Shown here piece by piece: positions 17,388 through 25,256 of a DNA stretch of 49,166 nucleotides. Position numbers and translations under genes: made by a program. Each line of letters begins with the position of its first letter. The stretch's first letter is position 1. The stretch is from an uncultured Alistipes sp. (lineage in GTDB: Bacteria > Bacteroidota > Bacteroidia > Bacteroidales > Rikenellaceae): the NCBI GenBank assembly GCA_944320665.1, contig CALUII010000010.1:1-49166 (forward strand), read 5' to 3'. Below the pieces are notes generated by a model. That model was given only the letters and a program-made list of their open reading frames with translations. It was not told where the DNA came from and did no database searches.

Positions 17388-18884
17388 ATGCCCACACACC
17401 ACCGACACATCACCACCGGGCAACTCGCCTTGATGACCGCCGCCGCCATCATCAGCCTGCGCGGCCTGCCGATGATGGCTCAGGAGGAGCTCACCATGTT
17501 CTTCTACATCCTCTTTGCCACTCTCCTTTTTCTGCTCCCCGCAGCCCTCGTCAGCGCCGAACTCGGCAGCGCCTTCCCCGCTCGGAGCGGCGGCGTATAC
17601 ACCTGGGTCCGTCAGGCCTTCAACCCTCAGATGGGCTTCACGGCCATCTTCCTGCAGTGGATCCAGAACGTCGTCTGGTATCCCACCGTTCTGGCCTTCG
17701 CCGCCGCCTCGCTCGCCTACGCCGTCGGACGCCCCGAATGGGCACACAACGGACTCTACGTCGGACTTACGTCGATCGCACTCTACGGAGTGGCTACGTG
17801 GCTCACGCTGCGCGGCACGTCGCTCCTCTCGACAATCACCAGCCGCGGTTTCCTCCTGGGCACCCTGCTGCCCGGCAGCGCCATCATCCTGATCGCCCTC
17901 GTGTGGCTCGTCGGCGGCAATCCGATCGAATTCGACGACCTTCCCGGGAACCTCTCGCAACTCGTCCACGTCGACAACGTGCAGCACGCCCACCCGCGCC
18001 TCTTCCCGCACATCACGGGAATGAGCGACATCGCCTTCCTGGCAGGCATTCTGCTGCTCTTCGCCGGCGTCGAGGTGCACGCCGTCCACGCCCCCGAGCT
18101 GAAGAACCCCCAGCGGCAGTTCCCGCGGGCCATGTTCCTCGCCGCGCTCATCTCCTTCACGCTCTTCACGCTGGGTGCCCTGGCCGTCGCCGTGATCACC
18201 CCTTACGACCGCATCGACCTGCAGTCGGGCCTCTTCACCACGTTCCGCATCGCCTTCGACCACTACGGCATCGAATGGCTCACCAACGTCATGGGGCTGC
18301 TCACGGCCTTCGGCACACTGGCCGGCATCCTGTCGTGGATCTCGGGTCCAAGCCGCGGCCTGCTCTGGACTGCCCAGGAGGGGTTGCTGCCGCGCTTCCT
18401 CCAGCGAACAAACCGCCGGGGCGTGCAGCGAAACATCCTGCTCGTGCAATTCGGCCTCGTCGCGCTGCTGTCGTCGTGCTACCTCTTCATGCAGAACGTC
18501 AACGTCGCCTTCTTCCTGCTGAGCGCCCTCACCATCGGACTCTACCTGATCATGTACCTGATGATGTACGCCGCCGCCATCCGCCTGCGCTACACACAAC
18601 CCGACCTGCCGCGCAGCTACCGCGTGCCGGGCGGACGCATCGGCCTGTGGATCATTGCCGGCGGCGGCTTTCTGGCCGTGCTCTTCTCCCTGGTAGTCAC
18701 CTTCTTCCCGCCGTCGCAACTTCCCGTGGGCAGCCCCACGACCTACACGCTCCTGGTCGCAGCCGGCACGCTGCTCTTCGTGAGCATCCCGCTGGTAATC
18801 AGCCGCGTCATGATGCGGCGGATGCACGACCGCATCCCCACCCGTCCGCTACCCGCCGATACGGAGCAGCCGGCCGAAGAGTAA
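17388..18884 (+). CDS. APC-superfamily amino-acid permease/antiporter, GadC-like
   Basis: Inner-membrane transporter of 498 residues with about 12 helices. The ATG at 17388 gives MPTHHRHITTGQLALMTAAA. Family features are the early glycine/proline-rich helix (SLRGLPMMAQEEL), SAELGSAFPARSGGVYTWV, and a central FAGVEVHAVHAPELKNPQRQ block typical of the glutamate:GABA-antiporter branch. The substrate is probably an acidic amino acid or its decarboxylation product, but no decarboxylase is adjacent. I see no housekeeping promoter in the 97 nt upstream; the nearest are the two sigma-54-type promoters. Confidence 0.85.
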   Translation: MPTHHRHITTGQLALMTAAAIISLRGLPMMAQEELTMFFYILFATLLFLLPAALVSAELGSAFPARSGGVYTWVRQAFNPQMGFTAIFLQWIQNVVWYPTVLAFAAASLAYAVGRPEWAHNGLYVGLTSIALYGVATWLTLRGTSLLSTITSRGFLLGTLLPGSAIILIALVWLVGGNPIEFDDLPGNLSQLVHVDNVQHAHPRLFPHITGMSDIAFLAGILLLFAGVEVHAVHAPELKNPQRQFPRAMFLAALISFTLFTLGALAVAVITPYDRIDLQSGLFTTFRIAFDHYGIEWLTNVMGLLTAFGTLAGILSWISGPSRGLLWTAQEGLLPRFLQRTNRRGVQRNILLVQFGLVALLSSCYLFMQNVNVAFFLLSALTIGLYLIMYLMMYAAAIRLRYTQPDLPRSYRVPGGRIGLWIIAGGGFLAVLFSLVVTFFPPSQLPVGSPTTYTLLVAAGTLLFVSIPLVISRVMMRRMHDRIPTRPLPADTEQPAEE

Positions 18885-18922
18885 CACCCGCTCCCGCCTG
18901 CCGTCGCACCGGAAAGACAGAC

Positions 18923-18969
18923 CGGGCGGAATGTCCGAGGGATTCGCCCCCCCCGAGACATTCCGCCCG
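18923..18969. terminator. Hairpin between the convergent permease and PepSY array
   Basis: Perfect 13-bp inverted repeat (18923-18935 with 18957-18969), 21-nt loop, no T tract on either strand. Its position between converging genes suggests a bidirectional terminator. Confidence 0.55.
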
Positions 18970-19009
18970 ATCTCCACACCGAGGAGCGGATCTCCCCCCC
19001 CCTCGGCCG

Positions 19010-19495
19010 TCAATCGTCGTAATCGACCAGCGCCTCGTGCTTCGTGTCGAACTTGAGTTCGACCGAATTGTTCAGCTCCACCTCCCAGAGACGAGCCGTG
19101 CGCTTGAGTTCGCGCAGCGTTGTGCCGGCAAAATTGCGGTCGACAAACTCGCGGATCGAGACAGGCACCAACTCGGCCGGAACCGGCAACTGGCGGCTCT
19201 TCACCTCGAACCACTCGCCGTTGCCGCGGAAGGAGACCTGGCTGCCGTCGGCAAAGAGCACCGTATAGGTAATCCGCAACTCGTCCAACTCCTTGCGGAC
19301 CACGACGGCCGACTCGTCGGGATAGTAGGTTGCCAGGAAACTTTGCGCCTCGGCGGGCAGTTCGTGTGCCGGCACGCTCTTCTTGTACTCCACGGCCCAG
19401 GCCGCAGCCAACAGGCCCCCGAGCACCACGACCGCCAGCAGACTCCACATCCACCAGGTCGGTCGGCGACCCGATTTTTTCGTTGCGTCAGTCAT
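19010..19495 (-). CDS. PepSY-like protein with N-terminal membrane anchor
   Basis: 161 residues, ATG at 19495 (MTDATKKSGRRPTWWMWSLL). Unlike its three neighbours it has an uncleaved-looking transmembrane segment at about 14-36. The outside part holds two PepSY-like half repeats: LPAEAQSFLATYYPDE with YTVLFADGSQVSFRGNGEWF, then FVDRNFAGTTLRELKRTARL with WEVELNNSVELKFD. PepSY-like domains (PF11396 type) are extracytoplasmic and are thought to bind or inhibit peptidases or sense envelope state; the role here is unknown. The start overlaps the upstream paralogue by 8 bp. Confidence 0.8.
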   Translation of the reverse strand: MTDATKKSGRRPTWWMWSLLAVVVLGGLLAAAWAVEYKKSVPAHELPAEAQSFLATYYPDESAVVVRKELDELRITYTVLFADGSQVSFRGNGEWFEVKSRQLPVPAELVPVSIREFVDRNFAGTTLRELKRTARLWEVELNNSVELKFDTKHEALVDYDD

Positions 19496-19931
19496 CGTAT
19501 CCAATCACATTGAATTTCGTATCGAACTTGATCTCCAGCCCGTTCGAGAGCTCCACCTCCCACGTGTAGGCATTGCGCTCGATCTTGCGCACGTACTGCC
19601 CCGGATAGTTGCTCCCGGCCACAAAATCGGCAATGGGTTTCGGCACGATCGAGGCCGGAACGGCGTTGTAGCGGCACTCGACGCTCGACCATTCGCCGTC
19701 GGTCCGGAAATCGACCTCCGTACGATCCGTATAGGTCACCTCGTACTCCGAGCCCACGAACTTCGGATCCTCCACGGCAAAGGCCAGCGTGAGCTCCTTG
19801 AAATGGGCCGCCAGGAACTCCTGCGCCTTGGCCGGCAACTGGTTGAGTTCGATCGGGCGTTCGCGTCCGTCGGCCTGGGCCGACGCAATACCTGCACACA
19901 GCAGGACAACGGCAAAAAGAAGCTTTTTCAT
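19488..19931 (-). CDS. Periplasmic PepSY-like protein
   Basis: 147 residues, ATG at 19931 (MKKLLFAVVLLCAGIASAQA), a cleavable signal peptide ending near AQA. It has two PepSY-like half repeats (LPAKAQEFLAAHFKEL/YEVTYTDRTEVDFRTDGEWS and FVAGSNYPGQYVRKIER/WEVELSNGLEIKFD). The second half closely matches the neighbouring paralogue, pointing to local duplication. It is the third gene of the four-gene array. Confidence 0.82.
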   Translation of the reverse strand: MKKLLFAVVLLCAGIASAQADGRERPIELNQLPAKAQEFLAAHFKELTLAFAVEDPKFVGSEYEVTYTDRTEVDFRTDGEWSSVECRYNAVPASIVPKPIADFVAGSNYPGQYVRKIERNAYTWEVELSNGLEIKFDTKFNVIGYDD

Positions 19932-19987
19932 AGTCAAATCGTTTTTAAGGTTTATTCAATCGTTTTTTCACGTGCACCGCCCGCCAC

Positions 19988-20437
19988 TCAGCGCGTGCGG
20001 TCTTCGCGGATAAAGGTTCCGTCGGACGAATAGATCAGATCGATTCCGTTGTTGAGCGAGACATCGAAACCACCCAGTTCACGCTCGACCTTGTAGGCCA
20101 CGGCATCGGGATAATTCTCGGCCATGTGCACCTCGATGGCCGGCAGCAGGATGCCGTCGGGCAGCACACCGTAGGGACAATCGATGCTCTCCCAGACGCC
20201 CCCCTCGTTGAATTTCAACTCCGTGGCATCGCTCAGCAACACCTTGTACTCCGTGCGGCCGTCGTCCTTCTCGCGCTCGGCATAGACCACCGTACGATTC
20301 GGGAAGTAGGTCTCGACGAACGACTGTGCCGTCTCGGGCAGCGAACTGTACCGGATCGACTTCTCGTCATCGCTGCATGCACTCCAGACGAAGAGGCTCA
20401 GCAGCATACTCATCAGTAAAAAGGCTCGTTTTTTCAT
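19988..20437 (-). CDS. PepSY-like lipoprotein
   Basis: 149 residues. The signal peptide ends in a lipobox (SLFVWSACSDDEKS): the acylated Cys is at about 21 and is followed by S-D-D-E, which in Bacteroidota favours surface export. The domain contains LPETAQSFVETYFPNR, YKVLLSDATELKFNEGGVWE and a second half (HMAENYPDAVAYKVEREL). It is the only lipoprotein of the array and its last strand ends in a basic tail (REDRTR). Confidence 0.82.
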   Translation of the reverse strand: MKKRAFLLMSMLLSLFVWSACSDDEKSIRYSSLPETAQSFVETYFPNRTVVYAEREKDDGRTEYKVLLSDATELKFNEGGVWESIDCPYGVLPDGILLPAIEVHMAENYPDAVAYKVERELGGFDVSLNNGIDLIYSSDGTFIREDRTR

Positions 20438-20518
20438 CGTTTTTCTCCTCCATTTTTTTCAGATTAAACATACACACGTGCACCGCCGGTCCTCCGCTCC
20501 GACCGCGCGAACTGCGGG

Positions 20519-20959
20519 TCAATCGATGTCGATCAACTTCAGTTCGGCATCGAACTTCAGCGTGATGCGATTCGACAACTGCACCTCGTATCCGCGGCGT
20601 TCGGCCCGTTCGATCTTCATCACGGGCACGTCGCGGTACAACTCCCCTACCTTCTGTCGGATTGCCTCGGGAATCAGATCGTCCGGCACCGCGACACTGC
20701 GGCAGGCTATTTCGACCCAATCGCCCCGACGGTCAAACTCGAGCTTCGTCCCGTCGGTCAGCACCATCTCGTAGCGCGTCTCGAACCACTCGCTGTCGAC
20801 CTTCGCCAGCGCGACCTTCATCTCGGAGAAGTAGGTCCGGAGCAGACTTTGTGCCCGCGCGGGCATCTGCCCCGGGTCGATGGCGCGATCCCGATCGGCA
20901 CGCGCCGTCGAGACGCCGCACAGGAACAGGGCCAGACAAAGAATCATCCATTTTTTCAT
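20519..20959 (-). CDS. Periplasmic PepSY-like protein, first of the array
   Basis: 146 residues with a cleavable signal peptide (MKKWMILCLALFLCGVSTARA). Half repeats are visible as MPARAQSLLRTYFSEM/YEMVLTDGTKLEFDRRGDWV and KVGELYRDVPVMKIERAERR/YEVQLSNRITLKFD. It lies directly behind a promoter whose upstream element is nearly identical to that of the two-component operon, so it is a likely direct target of the response regulator at 22461-23147. Confidence 0.82.
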   Translation of the reverse strand: MKKWMILCLALFLCGVSTARADRDRAIDPGQMPARAQSLLRTYFSEMKVALAKVDSEWFETRYEMVLTDGTKLEFDRRGDWVEIACRSVAVPDDLIPEAIRQKVGELYRDVPVMKIERAERRGYEVQLSNRITLKFDAELKLIDID

Positions 20960-21014
20960 CTCACAACTTCTTTTTCAGGAGCCGGTTGGCTCGTCGGTTT
21001 CTTATTGTACAGTA

Positions 21015-21050
21015 CAAAGGTCGGACCCAATTCTGAAAGGAATGTGAAAT
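21015..21050 (-). promoter_or_regulatory. PepSY-array promoter with response-regulator-type operator
   Basis: A -7-like GACCTTTG (21022-21015) lies 11 nt downstream of a 21-bp element at 21030-21050 that contains TTTCA twice (21049-21045 and 21038-21034 on the minus strand) with an 11-bp period. The element matches 18 of 21 bases with the one at 23217-23237. Confidence 0.68.
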
Positions 21051-21064
21051 TTCCGCCCCCATGC

Positions 21065-21101
21065 AAAAAAAGAGGAGAAAACCTGCGTTCTCCCCTCCTC
21101 T
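21065..21101 (-). terminator. Intrinsic terminator after the histidine kinase gene
   Basis: On the minus strand GAGGA and GAGAAC pair with GTTTTC and TCCTC around a 4-nt loop (3-nt bulge), followed by seven T (21071-21065). It separates the two-component operon from the PepSY promoter. Confidence 0.7.
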
Positions 21102-21174
21102 ACCTCGGCGCTTCGCGACGAGCCCCGCGCACAGGAGGCTTCCTGCCGCCCCTGCGCACACCTCCGGATGCCAC

Positions 21175-22446
21175 TCACGGCCAACGGACCGTGAAACGAT
21201 GTCGGCCCGACTCGTAGCGATACGCCACCTCCAGCGCATAGCGCTCGGCCACCGCATGGACCAGAGCCAGGCCCAGTCCCGTTGATCCTTCGGCCGAAGA
21301 TTCACGATGGAACCGGTCGAAGAGGTGTTTCGTATCGAGCGGGCGGTCGCCGTCGTTCTCCACGCAGAGGCTACGTCCTTCAATCCGGATGCAGATCGAG
21401 CCCCCTTCGGGCGTATGACGGTAGGCGTTACGCAACAGATTGGTCACCAACACCGAGGCCAGCGATTCGTTCATCCGCACGACAAAGCGCCCGGGCAACT
21501 CCATCCGCACCTGCAGACGACGCGTGGCAAAAACCTCATCGTACAAGGCCTGCTCATCGCGCAACATCGCCACCAGATCGACCTCCGAACAGTCGGGAAA
21601 TTGATCGTTCTCGATCTTCGTGAGCAACAGCAACGTCTTGTTGAGCCGCACGAGACGGTTCAACGTCTGCTTCATCTGCATCACCTCCCCCATCTGCTCC
21701 TCGGTCAGCTCCGTGTGGTTGAGCAGCCAATCCATCCGCCCGCCCAGCACGGCCAACGGAGTCTGCAACTCGTGCGAAGCATTGCCGATGAACTGATTCT
21801 GCCGTTCGAAGACCTCCTCCGAACGGTTCACGGCCTGCTGCGCCGCAACGTGCAGCCGCCGGAATTCGGTCACGGCCGTCTCGGTCGGAACGAAACGCAT
21901 GCGGCTGCCGGGCGTATAGCGGTCGAGCCAGCGCAACAGCTCGTAGAGCGGCCGCATGCTGCGATGCAGCACCCAGAGCGTCACACCGACGATCGTCACG
22001 AGCAGCAGCATGTAGAGCAGTACGATCCACCCGAGGATCGTGCGCAACAGATCCTCACGCTCGAATGTCGGGGTAGCCACGCGCAATTCATAATAGGCTC
22101 CGCCGTCGTCGCGGAAGAGCATCACCAACACACGGGCCGGCTCCGTCTCACGCTTCTCGGGGATGTAGACCTCGGCATCGTAGTAGTCCAGCCGCGGACG
22201 AAGCGAAACATACTCGGCATCGACCGGTGTGATCGTATAACTGTTATTCGACCCGGAGTTGGGCTGCGGCAGCGGCTCGCCCGCCAGCATGCGGACGATG
22301 ATCCCCTCGGCATAATCCTCGAGGGCATCATCCGTCTCGTCGTTGATCTCGTCGACGAGCGTGAAGTAGAAGAGCCCGGCCCACAGCGCGAGCAGCGGCA
22401 GCAGGATCAGCGACAAACGCAGCGCTATGCGTGTAATGAGTTTCAT
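21175..22446 (-). CDS. Sensor histidine kinase (OmpR-type partner)
   Basis: 423 residues. Two transmembrane helices (about 9-30 and 138-160) bracket a periplasmic sensor of about 105 residues with no recognised fold. A HAMP-like segment follows (SMRPLYELLRWLDRY). The H-box is NASHELQTPLAVL with the phosphorylated H225; the ATPase has the N-box NLLRNAYRHTPEGG and the G2 box GSTGLGLALV. A short acidic G1 (CVENDGDRPL) is present. It lies 14 nt after the response regulator gene. The signal is unknown; envelope stress or a metal/peptide cue would fit its PepSY targets. Confidence 0.93.
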   Translation of the reverse strand: MKLITRIALRLSLILLPLLALWAGLFYFTLVDEINDETDDALEDYAEGIIVRMLAGEPLPQPNSGSNNSYTITPVDAEYVSLRPRLDYYDAEVYIPEKRETEPARVLVMLFRDDGGAYYELRVATPTFEREDLLRTILGWIVLLYMLLLVTIVGVTLWVLHRSMRPLYELLRWLDRYTPGSRMRFVPTETAVTEFRRLHVAAQQAVNRSEEVFERQNQFIGNASHELQTPLAVLGGRMDWLLNHTELTEEQMGEVMQMKQTLNRLVRLNKTLLLLTKIENDQFPDCSEVDLVAMLRDEQALYDEVFATRRLQVRMELPGRFVVRMNESLASVLVTNLLRNAYRHTPEGGSICIRIEGRSLCVENDGDRPLDTKHLFDRFHRESSAEGSTGLGLALVHAVAERYALEVAYRYESGRHRFTVRWP

Positions 22447-22460
22447 CGTGCAGGACGGGT

Positions 22461-23147
22461 TCAGGCCCGGGCGGCGGGCACAAGCAGTTTGTAACCGAAA
22501 CCGTAGACGGCGCGGATCTCGATCGTCGCGCCGGCATCGGAGAGTTTGCGGCGCAGGTTCTTCATCTGCGCATAGACGAACTGGAAGTTGTCCGCCTGGT
22601 CGACGTGGTCGCCCCAGACGGCCTCTGCCAGCACGGCCTTGTCGACCAGATAGCCGGGACGCTGCATGAAATAGGCCAGGATATCAAACTCCTTGCGCAG
22701 CAGCGGCAACTCGACGCCGGCAACCTCGACGCGTCGTTTTTCGGGATCGAGGCTCACGTTCCCCCACGTAAATTCACGCTGCCCGTCGCGTCCGCGGCGG
22801 GCCACGCTCCGGATGCGCGCCGAAAGTTCCATCAGATGGAACGGTTTGGGCAGATAGTCGTCCGCTCCCAACTCCAGACCGAGCACCTTGTCCTCGAGGG
22901 CATCCTTGGCCGAGAGGATAATCACGCGTTCGGTCCGTCGCTGCGCCTTGAGCGATTCGAGCAGTTTGAGTCCGTTGCCGTCGGGCAACATGATGTCGAG
23001 CAGAACACAGTCATAGGCATAACTCCCGAGACGGGACTCGGCTTCGGCATAGGTCGAAGCCGTCTCGACGACGTGCTGTTCGTTCACCAGCGTCCGCGTC
23101 ATCAACTCCCGGAGCGAGGGTTCATCCTCCACAATCAGAATCTTCAT
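22461..23147 (-). CDS. OmpR/PhoB-family response regulator
   Basis: 228 residues. Receiver domain with D51 as phosphoacceptor (CVLLDIMLPDGNG), S79 in ILSAKD and K101 (YLPKPFHLME). The C-terminal winged helix ends DNFQFVYAQMKNLRRKL and VYGFGYKLL. It is the first gene of the pair. Its own promoter carries the TTTCA-N6-TTTCA element also found before the PepSY array, consistent with autoregulation. Confidence 0.95.
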   Translation of the reverse strand: MKILIVEDEPSLRELMTRTLVNEQHVVETASTYAEAESRLGSYAYDCVLLDIMLPDGNGLKLLESLKAQRRTERVIILSAKDALEDKVLGLELGADDYLPKPFHLMELSARIRSVARRGRDGQREFTWGNVSLDPEKRRVEVAGVELPLLRKEFDILAYFMQRPGYLVDKAVLAEAVWGDHVDQADNFQFVYAQMKNLRRKLSDAGATIEIRAVYGFGYKLLVPAARA

Positions 23148-23200
23148 GGTCTATCGGTCGGCTTTACGGCACACTGCGCATACGGCAGGCACCGATGATA

Positions 23201-23237
23201 CAAATTTACGCATCGTATTCTGAAAAGAAAATGAAAT
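23201..23237 (-). promoter_or_regulatory. Two-component operon promoter and operator
   Basis: -7 element TAAATTTG (23208-23201) with the 21-bp repeat element at 23217-23237 (TTTCA at 23236-23232 and 23225-23221 on the minus strand, 11-bp period) over the -33 region. The predicted leader before the ATG at 23147 is about 47 nt. Confidence 0.68.
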
Positions 23238-23308
23238 CGGACGGATTTTCACCCAGCTCTTCCCTCCGCCCGAGGCACGCGCCACGGCGGCTTCCGCCCC
23301 ACCACCAT

Positions 23309-23345
23309 AAAAAAAATGGGCGTCCCCTTCGGCAAGGGGACGCCC
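23309..23345 (-). terminator. Intrinsic terminator of the S41 protease gene
   Basis: On the minus strand a perfect 12-bp stem (23345-23334 with 23329-23318), 4-nt loop, then A-free spacing of two bases and eight T (23316-23309). Confidence 0.85.
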
Positions 23346-23375
23346 ACACATAGGGCATCGTATCGAGCGACGAAA

Positions 23376-25226
23376 CTACTTGATGTCGCTGCGATCGATA
23401 AGAGCATCCTGCAGCATCGGCGCCTTCTTGAAGTCGAGCTGCAGCTGAGCATTGCGCGACGAGGGTGCCAGACCGTTCATCGACATCATACCCGAAGCAT
23501 AGGTCGGCTTCTGACCGTTGATGATCCAGGCCAGGATGTACTGGAACATGATCTCATTCTCATTACCGAAATCCCAGATTGCGAACTCGATATCGCGCGG
23601 CAGAGCCACATCGGGATAGAAACCGTCAGCATAGCCGCTCTCGTGGTTGCAGTTGTAGGCACGGAACGTGATCGGGTAGAACTCGTAGGTAGCCATACCG
23701 GCCGTCGTCTGCATCACCTCCATACCCACATTCTTACCGTGCGTACGCTGGCCGACCAGACGTACATCGACGCCCAGACCGCGCAGGCCGTTAACCAGCA
23801 TCTCGCTGGCCGACGCCGTGTCGATCGTACCGACCACATAAACACGATTCAGGCCCAGGGCATAGTTCAATGCATCGGCAATCGGCTCGTAGATACCGTT
23901 GCCATCGGGCACCTTCGAGTTACCGATGCGGTACTCACCCGACATGCCATCGGCCATACGCTCGGCATTGTACTCCATGGCGGTGTAGATCTGATCCTTG
24001 AACTGCTCACCCACGATCAGCGTGGCCAGCAGCGTACTCGACATCACGTAGCCACCGCCGTTGTAACGCAGGTCGACAACCAGCTCGTCGATATTGGCAG
24101 CCTTGAACTCCTTGAAGATCTCGATCATCTCGTCATCGTAGTCACCGATGAACTGTGCATAGGCAAAGTAACCGATCTTGCGGCCATCCGACAGCTCGAT
24201 GATCTTGTGGCTGAAGTAGGGCGAATCCTCGTAGCTTGCAGCCGTCAGTTCGTACTCGGGACCGTTGTTGTCGATCTTCAGCTCGCCGTTGACAACCGAC
24301 AAGACGGCCGTACCGACCTTCACCGTACCCGAACCGATAGTCAACTGATTCGACAGCGACTTGTAGTTGAACGACGTGATGGTCGTACCGTTGATGCGGT
24401 TGATGTAGGTACCACGCGTAATACCGGCCTCAGCCGCCGGCGAACCGGGATAAACGGCCAACGGAGCAATACCCACGTTGTTGCTCTCGTCCAGATAGGT
24501 GGCACGCAGGTCATAGAATCCCAGACCATTGAGTGTCGTTTTGGCACGGGTCGTGGCACGCGACGGCAGGAGGCTTCCGGCTACCTGCTGGATATTCGAG
24601 AAGTACTCACGCTCGTCCGTGTCTTCCCACGAGAAGGTATCCGAGTTGTATACACGTGCGTAACCGCCGTCCTCGATATTGACCGGACGGCCATCCTCTC
24701 CCTCGAACTTGTTGACTCCGTCGAGACCCAACTGCAGGAAGTCCGTAGCACCGATCTGCAACGAAGGATCCATGTTAAGCTGACGATACTCCTCATTCCA
24801 GAGATACATCTCGGCCATCTTATCATTGATCCAGGCATTCAGCGTCATAACCTGGACACCGCCACCCAGCTGATTCACCTCGGTGAGCGGAGTAGCCGAA
24901 TAGCCCTTGACCGAAAGCGTAATCGTTGCCGTACGGGCATTGTCCTCGGCATTGGACTCTACGGTCACATTGACCGTATTGGAGCCGGCCTCACCGGTCT
25001 TCTTGTCGAACGACACCCACGACTTGTTCGCCGAAATCGTCCACGAAGCCTTTGCGTCGAATGTAATGTTGAACGCACCACCCGCATTGGCAACATCCGT
25101 CTTCTCTTCACAATCCTTCGAGTTGACGCCCGACTCCGCTACCGGTGTCGGCTCATCGCTGTTGCTGCAGGCAGCAAAGCCAACGGCCATCATTGCGAAC
25201 GCAATGACATAAAACAACTTCTTCAT
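23376..25226 (-). CDS. S41-family peptidase lipoprotein with BACON-like domain
   Basis: 616 residues. Signal peptide and lipobox (MAVGFAACSNSDEP), with acidic residues after the Cys suggesting surface exposure. A BACON-like beta domain follows (about 38-110, ASWTISANKSWVSFDKKTGE). Next come an S41 N-terminal helical region, a PDZ-like part (GIAPLAVYPGSPAAEAGI) and the tail-specific protease core (ELVVDLRYNGGGYV). The nucleophile is most likely the Ser in DTASASEM. It cleaves proteins in the envelope or outside; the substrate is unknown. It ends the large lipoprotein cluster. Confidence 0.9.
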   Translation of the reverse strand: MKKLFYVIAFAMMAVGFAACSNSDEPTPVAESGVNSKDCEEKTDVANAGGAFNITFDAKASWTISANKSWVSFDKKTGEAGSNTVNVTVESNAEDNARTATITLSVKGYSATPLTEVNQLGGGVQVMTLNAWINDKMAEMYLWNEEYRQLNMDPSLQIGATDFLQLGLDGVNKFEGEDGRPVNIEDGGYARVYNSDTFSWEDTDEREYFSNIQQVAGSLLPSRATTRAKTTLNGLGFYDLRATYLDESNNVGIAPLAVYPGSPAAEAGITRGTYINRINGTTITSFNYKSLSNQLTIGSGTVKVGTAVLSVVNGELKIDNNGPEYELTAASYEDSPYFSHKIIELSDGRKIGYFAYAQFIGDYDDEMIEIFKEFKAANIDELVVDLRYNGGGYVMSSTLLATLIVGEQFKDQIYTAMEYNAERMADGMSGEYRIGNSKVPDGNGIYEPIADALNYALGLNRVYVVGTIDTASASEMLVNGLRGLGVDVRLVGQRTHGKNVGMEVMQTTAGMATYEFYPITFRAYNCNHESGYADGFYPDVALPRDIEFAIWDFGNENEIMFQYILAWIINGQKPTYASGMMSMNGLAPSSRNAQLQLDFKKAPMLQDALIDRSDIK

Positions 25227-25256
25227 AAAAAATTATCTGTGTTTAAATTAAGGGTT

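Noticed and set aside
21005-21017. Palindrome TTGTAC-A-GTACAA just downstream of the PepSY -7 element
   Set aside because: It is absent from the co-regulated two-component promoter, so there is no support for a common regulator; chance cannot be excluded.
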